Shown here in pieces: positions 44,410-52,023 of a stretch of 56,181 nucleotides of DNA; position 1 is the stretch's first letter; the number at the start of each line of letters is the position of its first letter. Position numbers and translations under genes: made by a program. The DNA comes from an uncultured Chitinophaga sp. GTDB lineage: Bacteria; Bacteroidota; Bacteroidia; Chitinophagales; Chitinophagaceae. The stretch is taken from NCBI RefSeq assembly GCF_902168175.1, contig NZ_CABHOU010000097.1:1-56181 (forward strand). Direction: 5' to 3'. The notes beneath the pieces are model-generated. The model worked only from the letters and a program-made list of their open reading frames with translations, did not search any database and was not told where the DNA came from.

Positions 44410-46848
44410 ATGAAGAAAGTAGTAATTGCAGCTGTTGCGCTCATGAATTTTTCCGCAGCAAGCGCCCAGGAACGAAAGGCGCCTGCTTATCCGCTCATCA
44501 CGCACGACCCGTATTTCAGTATCTGGTCTAACACCGACGAACTGAACACCTCGCCCACTAAACACTGGACAGGCGTTACACAGTCGCTGGTAGGACTCGT
44601 TAAAGTTGATGGAAGTATTTACCGTTTCCTCGGTGAAGAAGATAAATCCTGGATATCTATTGCCCCCACTTCGGATGAAAAGGACTACACCGTAGCCTAC
44701 ACCGAAACTGCACCGGCCGATGGCTGGCAGCAGGCAGGTTTTAACGACAGCCAGTGGAAAAAAGGTGGTGCGCCCTTTGGCGATAACCGCAGCACGGCTA
44801 AAACCTATTGGAAAAGCAATAACCTGTGGACGAGAAGAACGTTTAACGTCGCTTCGCTTCCTACCAGTGATGTATTCCTGAAACTTAGCTACGACGATAA
44901 TGTGGAAGTATACCTGAACGGTGAAGAAATCTACGCCCATAAAGGATGGAATTCTAAATTCCAGTACTTCCCCATCAAAACCAAACTGAAAAAAGGACAA
45001 AACGTGCTGGCCGTACACATTGCCAATACCGCAGGCGGCCAATGGCTGGATGCAGGTATAGTGGCGGAAAAAATAGTGACGCCTGACGCAGCAATTAAAC
45101 TCGCGGAGCAAAAGAGCGTACACCTCAATGCCACGCAAACCATTTACGAATTCACAGCAGGTAAGGCCGACCTTACCGTCACCTTTACATCGCCACTGCT
45201 CATAAGCGATTTACACCTCATATCACGCCCGGTTTCGTACGTGAACGTGCAGGTGAAGTCGAACGATGGCGCTGCACATGATGTGCAGGTATATTTTGGA
45301 GCATCCACGGACATCGCTGTAAACACTGCCTCACAGGAAGTGAAGGCAGAAAAGTATGCCGCCAAAGGATTATCTATCCTTAAAGCTGGCACCACCGCAC
45401 AGCCGGTATTAAAGAAAAAGGGAGATGACCTGCGCATAGACTGGGGTTATGTGTACGTTGCTGTTCCAACAGCGGCGAACGTGAAACAAACAGTAGCTTC
45501 TCCGGTAAACTATGCGCAGGCTTTCCAATTGCCTGCCAGCAACACCCAAACCGGCAAACAGTTGATGCTTAGCACCGCTGCTGCCATGGGTAAAATTGGC
45601 GCCACACCTAAAGAACAGCTGTTCCTCGTTGGTTACGACGATCTGAAGAGCGTACAATACTTTCATCAGGACCTCAAAGCCTGGTGGACACTCGGTCAGC
45701 CTACTTCCATTGAGAACGAATTGTCGCTGGCTGCAAGAGATTACAAATCCATCTTGGCCCAATGCATTGCTTTGAACGCGCAAATACGTAATGATGCATT
45801 AAAAGCAGGCGGCGAGAATTATGCGAAACTTTGCGAACTGGCTTACCGCCAGAGTATTTCCGCTCACAAACTGGTAAAGAGCCCTCAGGGTGAGATCCTG
45901 TTCCTTTCTAAAGAAAACTTCAGTAATGGTTCTATTAATACAGTAGACATCACCTATCCATCGGCGCCGTTGTACCTCGCGTACAATCCCGAGTTGCTGA
46001 AAGGTATGCTCAACGGTATTTACTATTACAGCGAAAGTGGTAAATGGAACAAACCTTTCCCTGCGCACGATTTGGGTACCTACCCGATCGCAAACGGTCA
46101 AACGTATGGCGAAGATATGCCCATTGAAGAATGTGGTAACGTGGTAATACTAACCGCTGCTATCGTAAAAGCAGAAGGTAAAACCGACTACGCAAAGAAA
46201 CATTGGAAAATACTGAATGTCTGGGCCGATTACCTGGCCAAAGAAGGGCTGGACCCGGCTAACCAGCTGTGTACCGACGACTTTGCCGGTCACCTCGCCC
46301 GTAACGCCAACCTGTCTGCAAAAGCAATCGTAGCACTCGGCGGTTACACACAAATGGCGCAGCAGCTTGGCGAAACGGCTATTGCTGAAAAATACGCTGC
46401 CATTACTAAAGAAATGGTGCGTAAATGGATGGAAATGGCCGACGATGGCGACCACTATTCCCTCACCTTTGGAGGTAAAGGAACCTGGAGCCAGAAGTAC
46501 AACCTCGTATGGGACAAGCTTTTAGGGCTGAATCTGTTCCCGAAAGAAGTGTATGAGAGAGAAATGAAATACTATCTCTCCAAACAAAATAACTACGGTT
46601 TACCGCTGGACAGCCGCAAAACCTACACTAAATCCGACTGGATTGTATGGACAGCTGCACTGACTGATAAACCAGGTGAGTTTAATCAGTTGGTAGACCC
46701 TGTATATAAATTTGCCATCGAAACCAGCAGCCGCGTGCCACTGAGCGACTGGCACGAAACAACAGATGGTAAACAAGTAGGTTTCCAGGCGCGTAGCGTA
46801 GTGGGAGGTTACTTTATCAAAGTGCTGGAGGATAAGTTGAAAAAGTAA
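44410..46848 (+). CDS. Glutaminase-A-like secreted enzyme (DUF4964/DUF5127/DUF4965/DUF1793 architecture)
   Basis: An 812-residue protein with signal peptide (MKKVVIAAVALMNFSAASA). The N-terminus (APAYPLITHDPYFSIWSNTDELNTSPTKHWTG) is the DUF4964-type start. Residues ~85-220 form an inserted jelly-roll (WQQAGFNDSQWKKGGAPFG, LWTRRTF, VEVYLNGEEIYAHKGW, NVLAVHIANTAGGQ) like the sugar-binding domain of GH2 enzymes. The remainder carries DUF5127, DUF4965 (ANGQTYGEDMPIEECGNVVIL) and the alpha-helical DUF1793 part (TYTKSDWIVWTAAL...VPLSDWHETTDGKQVGFQARSVVGGYF). Fungal GtaA of this family has glutaminase activity, but the helical fold is glycosidase-like and many Bacteroidetes members lie in polysaccharide loci. 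It is the only candidate hydrolase in this locus. Confidence 0.85.
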   Translation: MKKVVIAAVALMNFSAASAQERKAPAYPLITHDPYFSIWSNTDELNTSPTKHWTGVTQSLVGLVKVDGSIYRFLGEEDKSWISIAPTSDEKDYTVAYTETAPADGWQQAGFNDSQWKKGGAPFGDNRSTAKTYWKSNNLWTRRTFNVASLPTSDVFLKLSYDDNVEVYLNGEEIYAHKGWNSKFQYFPIKTKLKKGQNVLAVHIANTAGGQWLDAGIVAEKIVTPDAAIKLAEQKSVHLNATQTIYEFTAGKADLTVTFTSPLLISDLHLISRPVSYVNVQVKSNDGAAHDVQVYFGASTDIAVNTASQEVKAEKYAAKGLSILKAGTTAQPVLKKKGDDLRIDWGYVYVAVPTAANVKQTVASPVNYAQAFQLPASNTQTGKQLMLSTAAAMGKIGATPKEQLFLVGYDDLKSVQYFHQDLKAWWTLGQPTSIENELSLAARDYKSILAQCIALNAQIRNDALKAGGENYAKLCELAYRQSISAHKLVKSPQGEILFLSKENFSNGSINTVDITYPSAPLYLAYNPELLKGMLNGIYYYSESGKWNKPFPAHDLGTYPIANGQTYGEDMPIEECGNVVILTAAIVKAEGKTDYAKKHWKILNVWADYLAKEGLDPANQLCTDDFAGHLARNANLSAKAIVALGGYTQMAQQLGETAIAEKYAAITKEMVRKWMEMADDGDHYSLTFGGKGTWSQKYNLVWDKLLGLNLFPKEVYEREMKYYLSKQNNYGLPLDSRKTYTKSDWIVWTAALTDKPGEFNQLVDPVYKFAIETSSRVPLSDWHETTDGKQVGFQARSVVGGYFIKVLEDKLKK

Positions 46849-46870
46849 CAGGAGTTATAAAGTCCCGCCG

Positions 46871-47902
46871 ATGAGCCAGAGCATATCCAAAGTAACGATA
46901 GAAGATATTGCGCGTGCGCTGAATATCACTGCGGCAACCGTTTCGCGGGCCCTGCACAATCATCCTGCCATTAAAGAGGCAACGAAAAAGATCGTGAAGG
47001 AAACCGCCGAACGGTTGAATTACCGGCCCAACAAAATAGCCTCTTCGCTGCGCCTCGGGCGTTCAAACATCATAGGCGTCATTATTCCAAGCGCGGAGAT
47101 CAACTTTTTCGGATCGGTGATACATGGGATAGAAAAGATTGCGAACATCAACGGGTATAATGTACTCATTTACCAGAGCAACGAGTTGTACGAAAGTGAG
47201 AAGAAAGGAGTACAAACATTTTTACAGTCGCAGGTAGACGGAGTGCTGGCTTCTATTTCAAAAGAGACCATTAACCTCGACCATTACTCGGAGATCAGGC
47301 GCAGGGGCATTCCCCTGGTGTTGTTCGACCGGGCCAGCGACAGTCTCGGCGTGTCGTCCGTGGTGGTAAACGATTACCGCGGCGCCTTCGATGCTACCCG
47401 CCACCTCATTTCACAGGGATGCCGGCGTATTGCACACATCGGTGGCCAGCAGCACGTAAGCATCTTTAACCAGCGATTGAAAGGTTATATAGATGCGCTC
47501 AACGTTCATAACATCGCGCTCAACGACGACCTGATCGTATACGGAAAGGTGAGCATAGAGTCGGGCCGGGAATGTATGAACCGCTTACTGGCAGGGCCTG
47601 ATGTACCGGACGGCGTATTTGCGGTTGAAGATTTTACAGCCCTCGGCGCGATGCAGGCCATTAAAAGTGCGGGTAAAAAAATGCCGGACGAAATAGCGCT
47701 CATTGGTTTTGCCAACGAGGCGTTCGGCGAATACCTTACCCCTTCGCTCAGTACCGTGAACCAACAAACGGTGGTGATGGGCGAGGAGGCCGCCAAACTG
47801 TTCTTCGAAATGCAGCGTACAGGCAACGCACTCAATGCCCAGCCGCAAAAGCTGGTGCTGGAGCCCGAACTGATATGCCGGCAGTCGAGCAGTAAGTATT
47901 AG
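46871..47902 (+). CDS. LacI-family transcriptional regulator
   Basis: A 343-residue regulator. The N-terminal HTH and hinge (VTIEDIARALNITAATVSRALHNHPAIKEATKKIVKETAERLNYRPNKIASSLRLG) match LacI/PurR, followed by the periplasmic-binding-protein-like sensor domain (IIGVIIPSAEINFFGSVIHGIEKIANINGYNVLIYQS ... ALIGFANEAFGEYLTPSLSTVNQQ). It begins 22 bp after the glutaminase-like gene, so it is the last gene of the SusCD operon and autoregulated with it. Its likely DNA sites are the TGTAAACGTTTACA palindromes at 34389-34404 and 38449-38462. The effector is probably a small sugar or nucleoside-like breakdown product. Confidence 0.95.
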   Translation: MSQSISKVTIEDIARALNITAATVSRALHNHPAIKEATKKIVKETAERLNYRPNKIASSLRLGRSNIIGVIIPSAEINFFGSVIHGIEKIANINGYNVLIYQSNELYESEKKGVQTFLQSQVDGVLASISKETINLDHYSEIRRRGIPLVLFDRASDSLGVSSVVVNDYRGAFDATRHLISQGCRRIAHIGGQQHVSIFNQRLKGYIDALNVHNIALNDDLIVYGKVSIESGRECMNRLLAGPDVPDGVFAVEDFTALGAMQAIKSAGKKMPDEIALIGFANEAFGEYLTPSLSTVNQQTVVMGEEAAKLFFEMQRTGNALNAQPQKLVLEPELICRQSSSKY

Positions 47903-47914
47903 TCTATAATAGAG

Positions 47915-47933
47915 TTCTATTGCATAAAAAATA
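47915..47933 (+). repeat. 19-bp dispersed repeat, copy 1 (TTCTATTGCATAAAAAATA)
   Basis: Lies 12 bp after the LacI stop, just ahead of the terminator. An exact copy occurs at 50574-50592, also just after a stop codon; the shared stretch extends leftward (AGAG) if one inserted base is allowed. Confidence 0.7.
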
Positions 47934-47939
47934 CATTGC

Positions 47940-47974
47940 GGGCCTCCCATTCCTGGGAGGCCCTCCTGTTTTTA
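47940..47974 (+). terminator. Terminator of the second SusCD operon
   Basis: Perfect 10-bp stem GGGCCTCCCA / TGGGAGGCCC (47940-47949 and 47954-47963) with a TTCC loop, then TCCTG and five T. The open frame of the patatin gene runs backwards through it, which supports the later start at 47989. Confidence 0.9.
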
Positions 47975-47988
47975 TTTATATTAGCCGC

Positions 47989-48753
47989 ATGGAACAACAG
48001 ATCGTAAAACGGCCTTTCGTATTATCCGGCGGCGGTGCCCGTGGTTACGCGCACCTGGGTGTGTTAAAAGCTTTTGCAGACAGGCAAATATTTCCCGAGG
48101 CGATTGCCGCCACCAGTGCAGGCTCTATTGCGGCGGCTTTTATTGCAGATGGTTATAGTACGGACGAGGTGCGCGAGATATTCCATCGCAGTAAAATAGG
48201 TTTGTCGATGGAGTGGCGCAACTGGAGTACCGGTGTGCTGTCGCTTAAAACAGTGGAGAAAGTGCTGAAACAAACCCTCCGCCATCAAAACTTCGAAGCA
48301 CTTCAGTTTCCGCTGTACATTACGGCTACCAATTTTATTAACGGCGCGCAGTCCGTGTTTGACAAAGGGCCATTAATTCCTGCTATACTCGCAGCCTCTT
48401 CCATTCCCATCTTGTTTACTCCGGTGGAGATGGACGGGATTCCTTATGTAGATGGCGGTTTGTCCGGCAACCTGCCGTTGGAACCGTTGTTGCCCCTGTA
48501 CAAAAACATTGTGGGCGTACACGTAAACCCTATTGTACCTTATAATCCAGCAGGCGGTTTTCTCGCCAATGTAGACCGTACTTTACACATGGCCATACAG
48601 GAACCGGTATTGAAAAACAAGCAATTATGCAGCACATTTATTGAGCCGCAGGGGCTGGGCCGTTTCGGGATGTTCGACTTTAAAAAGTTCGATGAAATTT
48701 ACGATGCGGGCTTACAGGCGGCAGAGGAAACGCTGAGGCTTTCAGTTGGATAA
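47989..48753 (+). CDS. Patatin-like phospholipase
   Basis: A 254-residue cytoplasmic acyl hydrolase. The oxyanion-hole motif GGGARGYAH is at residues 14-22, the nucleophile Ser43 lies in ATSAGS (the first Gly of the usual GxSxG is Ala here), and the second catalytic residue is the Asp of YVDGGLSGN. Length and motifs fit the RssA/YchK-type bacterial patatins, which cleave acyl chains from membrane lipids. I use the ATG at 47989; the longer frame from 47920 crosses the upstream terminator. A 69-bp gap separates it from the next gene, so they may share a transcript. Confidence 0.9.
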   Translation: MEQQIVKRPFVLSGGGARGYAHLGVLKAFADRQIFPEAIAATSAGSIAAAFIADGYSTDEVREIFHRSKIGLSMEWRNWSTGVLSLKTVEKVLKQTLRHQNFEALQFPLYITATNFINGAQSVFDKGPLIPAILAASSIPILFTPVEMDGIPYVDGGLSGNLPLEPLLPLYKNIVGVHVNPIVPYNPAGGFLANVDRTLHMAIQEPVLKNKQLCSTFIEPQGLGRFGMFDFKKFDEIYDAGLQAAEETLRLSVG

Positions 48754-48822
48754 TACAGGCAAACAGTTGACGGATTGGCGGCAGCCACTACATTTATCCG
48801 TTGGCAGGGTGTACATTCAGGC

Positions 48823-49605
48823 ATGGACATCCACATCACCCACATCGATACCGCCTGTATACTGCTGGAAATTGGCAGTTTTCGTATACTCACCGATCCT
48901 ACGCTGGATAAGGGCGGGCATTTGTACTATCATGGTTTTGGCGCACTGTCCCGTAAAACCGGCGATCCTGCATTACCCGAGCCGGGGTTACCTTTCATCG
49001 ACCTGGTATTGTTAAGCCATCATCAGCATAAAGATAATTTTGATAAACAGGGAAAGGCCTTTACTGGCAAAGTAGATAAAGTATTATCTACCAAAAATGC
49101 CGCTCACGATTTGCCCGGCGTAATTGGTCTCGATAACTGGGAAACCTATGCGGTGGATACACCGAAAATAAAAGGACTTCGTATTACTGCTACACCTGCG
49201 CAGCATCGTCCCTGGTGGCTGCCCGAATTTATTTCTGGTACAGTAATCGGTTTTGTGATCGAGTACGAGGGGCAGGAAAATGGCGTGATCTATATTTCCG
49301 GCGATACGGTGTATTTCAGGGGAATTAATGAGGTGGCGAAAAGGTTTAAGGTGGATGTGGGCATCTTTCACGTGGGTGCGGTGCAGTTCCGCTATCTCAC
49401 AGGTTTAGGGAAATATACGATGGACAGTAAAGATCTTATCAAATCTGCTAACATTATCAACCCCAAAAAAATAATACCCATACACCATAAGGGTTGGAGC
49501 CACTTTAAGGAACGCGAGCAACAGTTGAAAAGCGCACTAAGCAGTAATGCATTAACCTGCGAACGTACCATCTATTTACGCTCTGGCAATCGCACTTACA
49601 TCTAG
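48823..49605 (+). CDS. MBL-fold metallo-hydrolase (UlaG-like)
   Basis: A 260-residue protein starting MDIHITHIDTACILLEIGSFRILTDPTLD, the standard UlaG/L-ascorbate-6-P lactonase-like opening. The zinc motif reads LLSHHQHKDNFD, which fits HxHxDxxD with Asn before the last residues; further ligand candidates are in PAQH, YISGDTVYF and IPIHHKGW. The reaction is unknown: lactonase, phosphodiesterase or N-acyl-phosphatidylethanolamine phospholipase D-type relatives share the fold. A TTG at 48775 extends the frame by 16 codons but the family start is at 48823. It may work with the neighbouring patatin on lipids, which is only inference. Confidence 0.85.
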   Translation: MDIHITHIDTACILLEIGSFRILTDPTLDKGGHLYYHGFGALSRKTGDPALPEPGLPFIDLVLLSHHQHKDNFDKQGKAFTGKVDKVLSTKNAAHDLPGVIGLDNWETYAVDTPKIKGLRITATPAQHRPWWLPEFISGTVIGFVIEYEGQENGVIYISGDTVYFRGINEVAKRFKVDVGIFHVGAVQFRYLTGLGKYTMDSKDLIKSANIINPKKIIPIHHKGWSHFKEREQQLKSALSSNALTCERTIYLRSGNRTYI

Positions 49606-49649
49606 TTTTTTTGCAGGATTTTGCCGATATTGGCTAAAAGTCCGGGCAT

Positions 49650-50567
49650 ATGACACTTAAAATTGCCACTAGCCAGTTTCCCGTTAGCAGGAACATTATC
49701 ACCAATAAAGAAAATATTATCGGTCAGATGGAAGTTGCCAGCCAACAGGGCTGCGATGTTATCCATTTTCCTGAAGGGAGCCTGAGTGGGTATGCCGGCG
49801 TGGATTTCGAATCGTTTGCCGGTTACGGGTGGGATGTGTTAAAGGATGCGATGCTGGAGGTAATGGAGGCTGCAAGGCGATTCGGCATCTGGGTCATATT
49901 AGGGTCTTCGCACCGCCTGAGTGATGGGCATAAACCACATAACAGCCTGTATGTAATTAATTCTCAGGGCGCTATTACTGATCGTTACGATAAACTTTTT
50001 TGTGCAGGCGACGATACGGAACAAACCGGCGACCTCGCACATTATTCTCCCGGTACGCATTTTACCATGTTCGAAATAAATGGCATTTGTTGTACTGTGC
50101 TTATTTGCCACGATTACCGTTATCCGGAATTATACCGCGAATTGAAACAGCGCGATGCACAGGTGGTATTCCATTCTTACCACGCAGCCAATATAGATGC
50201 CGAACGGCTGAAAGCCATGCACGCAGAAGTAGGGGAGGAAAATTTTAAGTGGAACCATGGCCATACTTATCCGGAAATAACCATGCCCGCCTCTATGGTG
50301 TCGTATGCAAGCAACAACTACGTTTGGATTAGCTGTAGTAACAGTTCTGCCAAAGAAAGCAGTTGGGCCTCATTTGTGGTGAGGCCGGATGGTGTGATAA
50401 CAGGCAGGCTGGAGAAAAATGTAGCAGGGATACTGGTAACAGAGATCGATATGGATAAGAAATATTATGACGCTACTAAGTTTTGGCGAAGCCGGGCAAT
50501 TAACGGCTTTTATCATAGCGGAACGCGGGTAGACGATGCCAGATCGCTGAACAGGACGGATTTATAA
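49650..50567 (+). CDS. Carbon-nitrogen hydrolase (nitrilase superfamily)
   Basis: A 305-residue amidohydrolase with the full catalytic set: Glu42 in FPEGSLSGYAG, Lys115 in DRYDKLF and Cys153 in LICHDYRYPE. These enzymes hydrolyse amides or nitriles in the cytoplasm, through a cysteine thioester. The substrate cannot be assigned; the sequence does not carry the hallmark segments of N-carbamoylputrescine amidase or NAD synthetase that I would recognise. It is preceded by a run of seven T and has its own 44-bp spacer from the MBL gene. A 19-bp repeat follows its stop. Confidence 0.9.
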   Translation: MTLKIATSQFPVSRNIITNKENIIGQMEVASQQGCDVIHFPEGSLSGYAGVDFESFAGYGWDVLKDAMLEVMEAARRFGIWVILGSSHRLSDGHKPHNSLYVINSQGAITDRYDKLFCAGDDTEQTGDLAHYSPGTHFTMFEINGICCTVLICHDYRYPELYRELKQRDAQVVFHSYHAANIDAERLKAMHAEVGEENFKWNHGHTYPEITMPASMVSYASNNYVWISCSNSSAKESSWASFVVRPDGVITGRLEKNVAGILVTEIDMDKKYYDATKFWRSRAINGFYHSGTRVDDARSLNRTDL

Positions 50568-50573
50568 AAGAGA

Positions 50574-50592
50574 TTCTATTGCATAAAAAATA
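50574..50592 (+). repeat. 19-bp dispersed repeat, copy 2 (TTCTATTGCATAAAAAATA)
   Basis: Exact copy of 47915-47933, placed 7 bp after the nitrilase-family stop and 37 bp from the convergent small secreted gene. Confidence 0.7.
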
Positions 50593-50628
50593 ACGGAGAA
50601 AGCTGGTTAACTCATCCTCACTTTACTA

Positions 50629-50964
50629 TTAGTAACTAACGTAGTACTGCGCGGTGGCTGTACCACCAGGCGTACTCCAGGCCAGTGCAATGTAATTTGC
50701 GCCTTCTGAACTAAACACCGTGGTTTCATAGCCAGGTACGGCAACACTCCAAAAAGACCATGGATTGTTCCTGATAAAATCTACCCTGTACAGGGTAGCG
50801 TTGTACGGGCTATACACTGTTACATTATTACTCCCATCTATCGTAACCGTGACCCAGGCCGGAGGCGTACCACTGTACAATGCTATGGATGCTGCTTTGC
50901 TGTTCAGGCTCATGCCAAGCGTGCCAGTCAGCAGCAGTAAAGAAAAAATAATCGCTTTTTTCAT
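50629..50964 (-). CDS. Small secreted protein of unknown family, paralogue 1
   Basis: A 111-residue protein with a signal peptide (MKKAIIFSLLLLTGTLGMSLNSKAA). The mature ~86 residues are beta-rich, aromatic and free of Cys: PPAWVTVTIDGSNNVTVY, TLYRVDFIRNNPWSFWSVAV, SSEGANYIALAWSTPGG and the end QYYVSY. It is clearly a duplicate of the protein encoded 45 bp upstream (51010-51342); the two share TLYR-x-DF-x-RN-x-P, WSVA and SEGAN. I do not recognise the family. Short secreted beta-rich proteins of this size can be bacteriocin-like, immunity or surface-layer proteins, but nothing here decides between these. Confidence 0.75.
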   Translation of the reverse strand: MKKAIIFSLLLLTGTLGMSLNSKAASIALYSGTPPAWVTVTIDGSNNVTVYSPYNATLYRVDFIRNNPWSFWSVAVPGYETTVFSSEGANYIALAWSTPGGTATAQYYVSY

Positions 50965-51009
50965 AATCGTTGTGACGTTAAATGTGGAGTTTCCACGGGT
51001 AAATAAATA

Positions 51010-51342
51010 CTAGTAAGTGATGTAGTAGTGCGCATACATTTGTCCGGGATAACCGGGTGTAAGCCAGCCCAGGCTCAGTATGTTAGCGCCTTCGGAATAG
51101 AACGTAGACGGAGGCATAGCTACGCTCCAGTAAGCGTAAGGACTGTTCCTCGTAAAATCCGCCCGGTAAAGTGTATAACCATAGGAACTGGTTACGGTGA
51201 TATTATTGTAACTGTCGATACTCACCGTTACACCAGGAGGCGGTGAGCCACCGGCGAGGCCGATAGTAGCTGCTACGGACTTCAATGAAAGTCCTGCACA
51301 GCAGAGTAACATCATCAAAGGAAAAATGATCGCTTTTTTCAT
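51010..51342 (-). CDS. Small secreted protein of unknown family, paralogue 2
   Basis: A 110-residue secreted protein (signal MKKAIIFPLMMLLCCAGLSLKSVAA) with the same plan as its neighbour: PPGVTVSIDSYNNITV, TLYRADFTRNSPYAYWSVAM, YSEGANILSLGWLTPGYPG, ending HYYITY. Mature part lacks Cys. The ATG at 51342 gives a signal peptide matching that of the paralogue; the frame could extend ten codons upstream. Being first in the pair, it is likely transcribed with 50629-50964 from a promoter in the gap to its right. Function unknown. Confidence 0.75.
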   Translation of the reverse strand: MKKAIIFPLMMLLCCAGLSLKSVAATIGLAGGSPPPGVTVSIDSYNNITVTSSYGYTLYRADFTRNSPYAYWSVAMPPSTFYSEGANILSLGWLTPGYPGQMYAHYYITY

Positions 51343-51873
51343 AAATGGATTTTTAAGTGATGAAGAATGCATGTTTCTATATGGGCTTTCTCCGGTTTGC
51401 GGAGCGTGAGGATTAACGAAATTGTTACTGACGTGGAAACACGGGGCCGAGGGTCACAAATACACTTGTCTAAGATAAGAAGATATCACCGGAAAAGAAA
51501 AATTATGCTGCCGTATTATTGCCTTTATGATGATTATTTTCGCTTAATAATTAGATAAGACACAGTTAACATCGTTCACGTTTTGAAAGCTATGGAAACC
51601 TTTACCTTCGGCCACTTAAACTCCGGGTTTATCGAGCGTGGACTTCAATAATTCATTCTATGAAACGAAAAATGTATGCGCCGGGAGCGATCTCCAGTTT
51701 TTCCTCTTCTGCATGTTCCCAAAACGGAACAAGTTCCTTTATTCATAAAGCAAAAATCGACGCTGTTACTTATTGCAGTTTTTTGCCGGCCTTTCATCCG
51801 ATGTTATAAACTCCCCTGATTGACTGAATCTTCAGTAGTGGCGATGGCACCTGCTGAAAATTTCTCGTTCCAG

Positions 51874-51912
51874 ATTAAAAAGCATACCGTTTTTTGCGGT
51901 ATGCTTTTTAAT
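51874..51912. terminator. Bidirectional-type hairpin, perfect 16-bp stem
   Basis: 51874-51889 and 51897-51912 are exact reverse complements around a TTTTTTG loop, with A-rich 5' and T-rich 3' ends, as in bidirectional intrinsic terminators. No annotated gene ends here, so what transcript it stops is open. Confidence 0.7.
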
Positions 51913-51974
51913 TACTCATATTTCAGATAATTATTATGCCAACCCTGGCATATGATAATCATCTCCAATTGCCC

Positions 51975-51982
51975 TACATTTG
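51975..51982 (+). promoter_or_regulatory. Candidate -7 element (TACATTTG) for the TonB receptor
   Basis: Perfect match to TAnnTTTG, followed by C, 41 nt before the ATG at 52024. The same octamer plus C occurs ahead of the nucleosidase gene at 578-585. No clear -33 box. Confidence 0.5.
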
Positions 51983-52023
51983 CAGCCGCTTAAACCTATT
52001 TTTCATTAATCTGGCAATCAGCA

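Larger units (their letters stand above)
51343..52023. other. 681-bp intergenic region with hairpins ahead of a TonB receptor
   Basis: Holds a perfect 16-bp-stem hairpin (51874-51912), a smaller TATGCCA/TGGCATA hairpin (51935-51952) and a good -7 element (51975-51982). A 49-codon plus-strand frame (51660-51809) and a minus-strand tail ending EIAPGAYIFRFIE (about 51658-51750) are open but unsupported; the latter looks like the remnant C-terminus of a lost gene. No cobalamin riboswitch signature seen. Confidence 0.5.

Noticed and set aside
47920..47988. N-terminal extension of the patatin (frame open from an ATG-like start at 47920)
   Set aside because: It runs through the strong terminator hairpin of the preceding operon, and the family begins near the GGGARG motif.
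51660..51809. 49-codon plus-strand frame
   Set aside because: Composition is unlike nearby genes, and no motif, signal peptide or ribosome-binding site supports it.
51560..52023. Cobalamin riboswitch ahead of the BtuB-like receptor
   Set aside because: I looked for the conserved B12-box region and its flanking helices and found only two simple hairpins and a promoter-like element.
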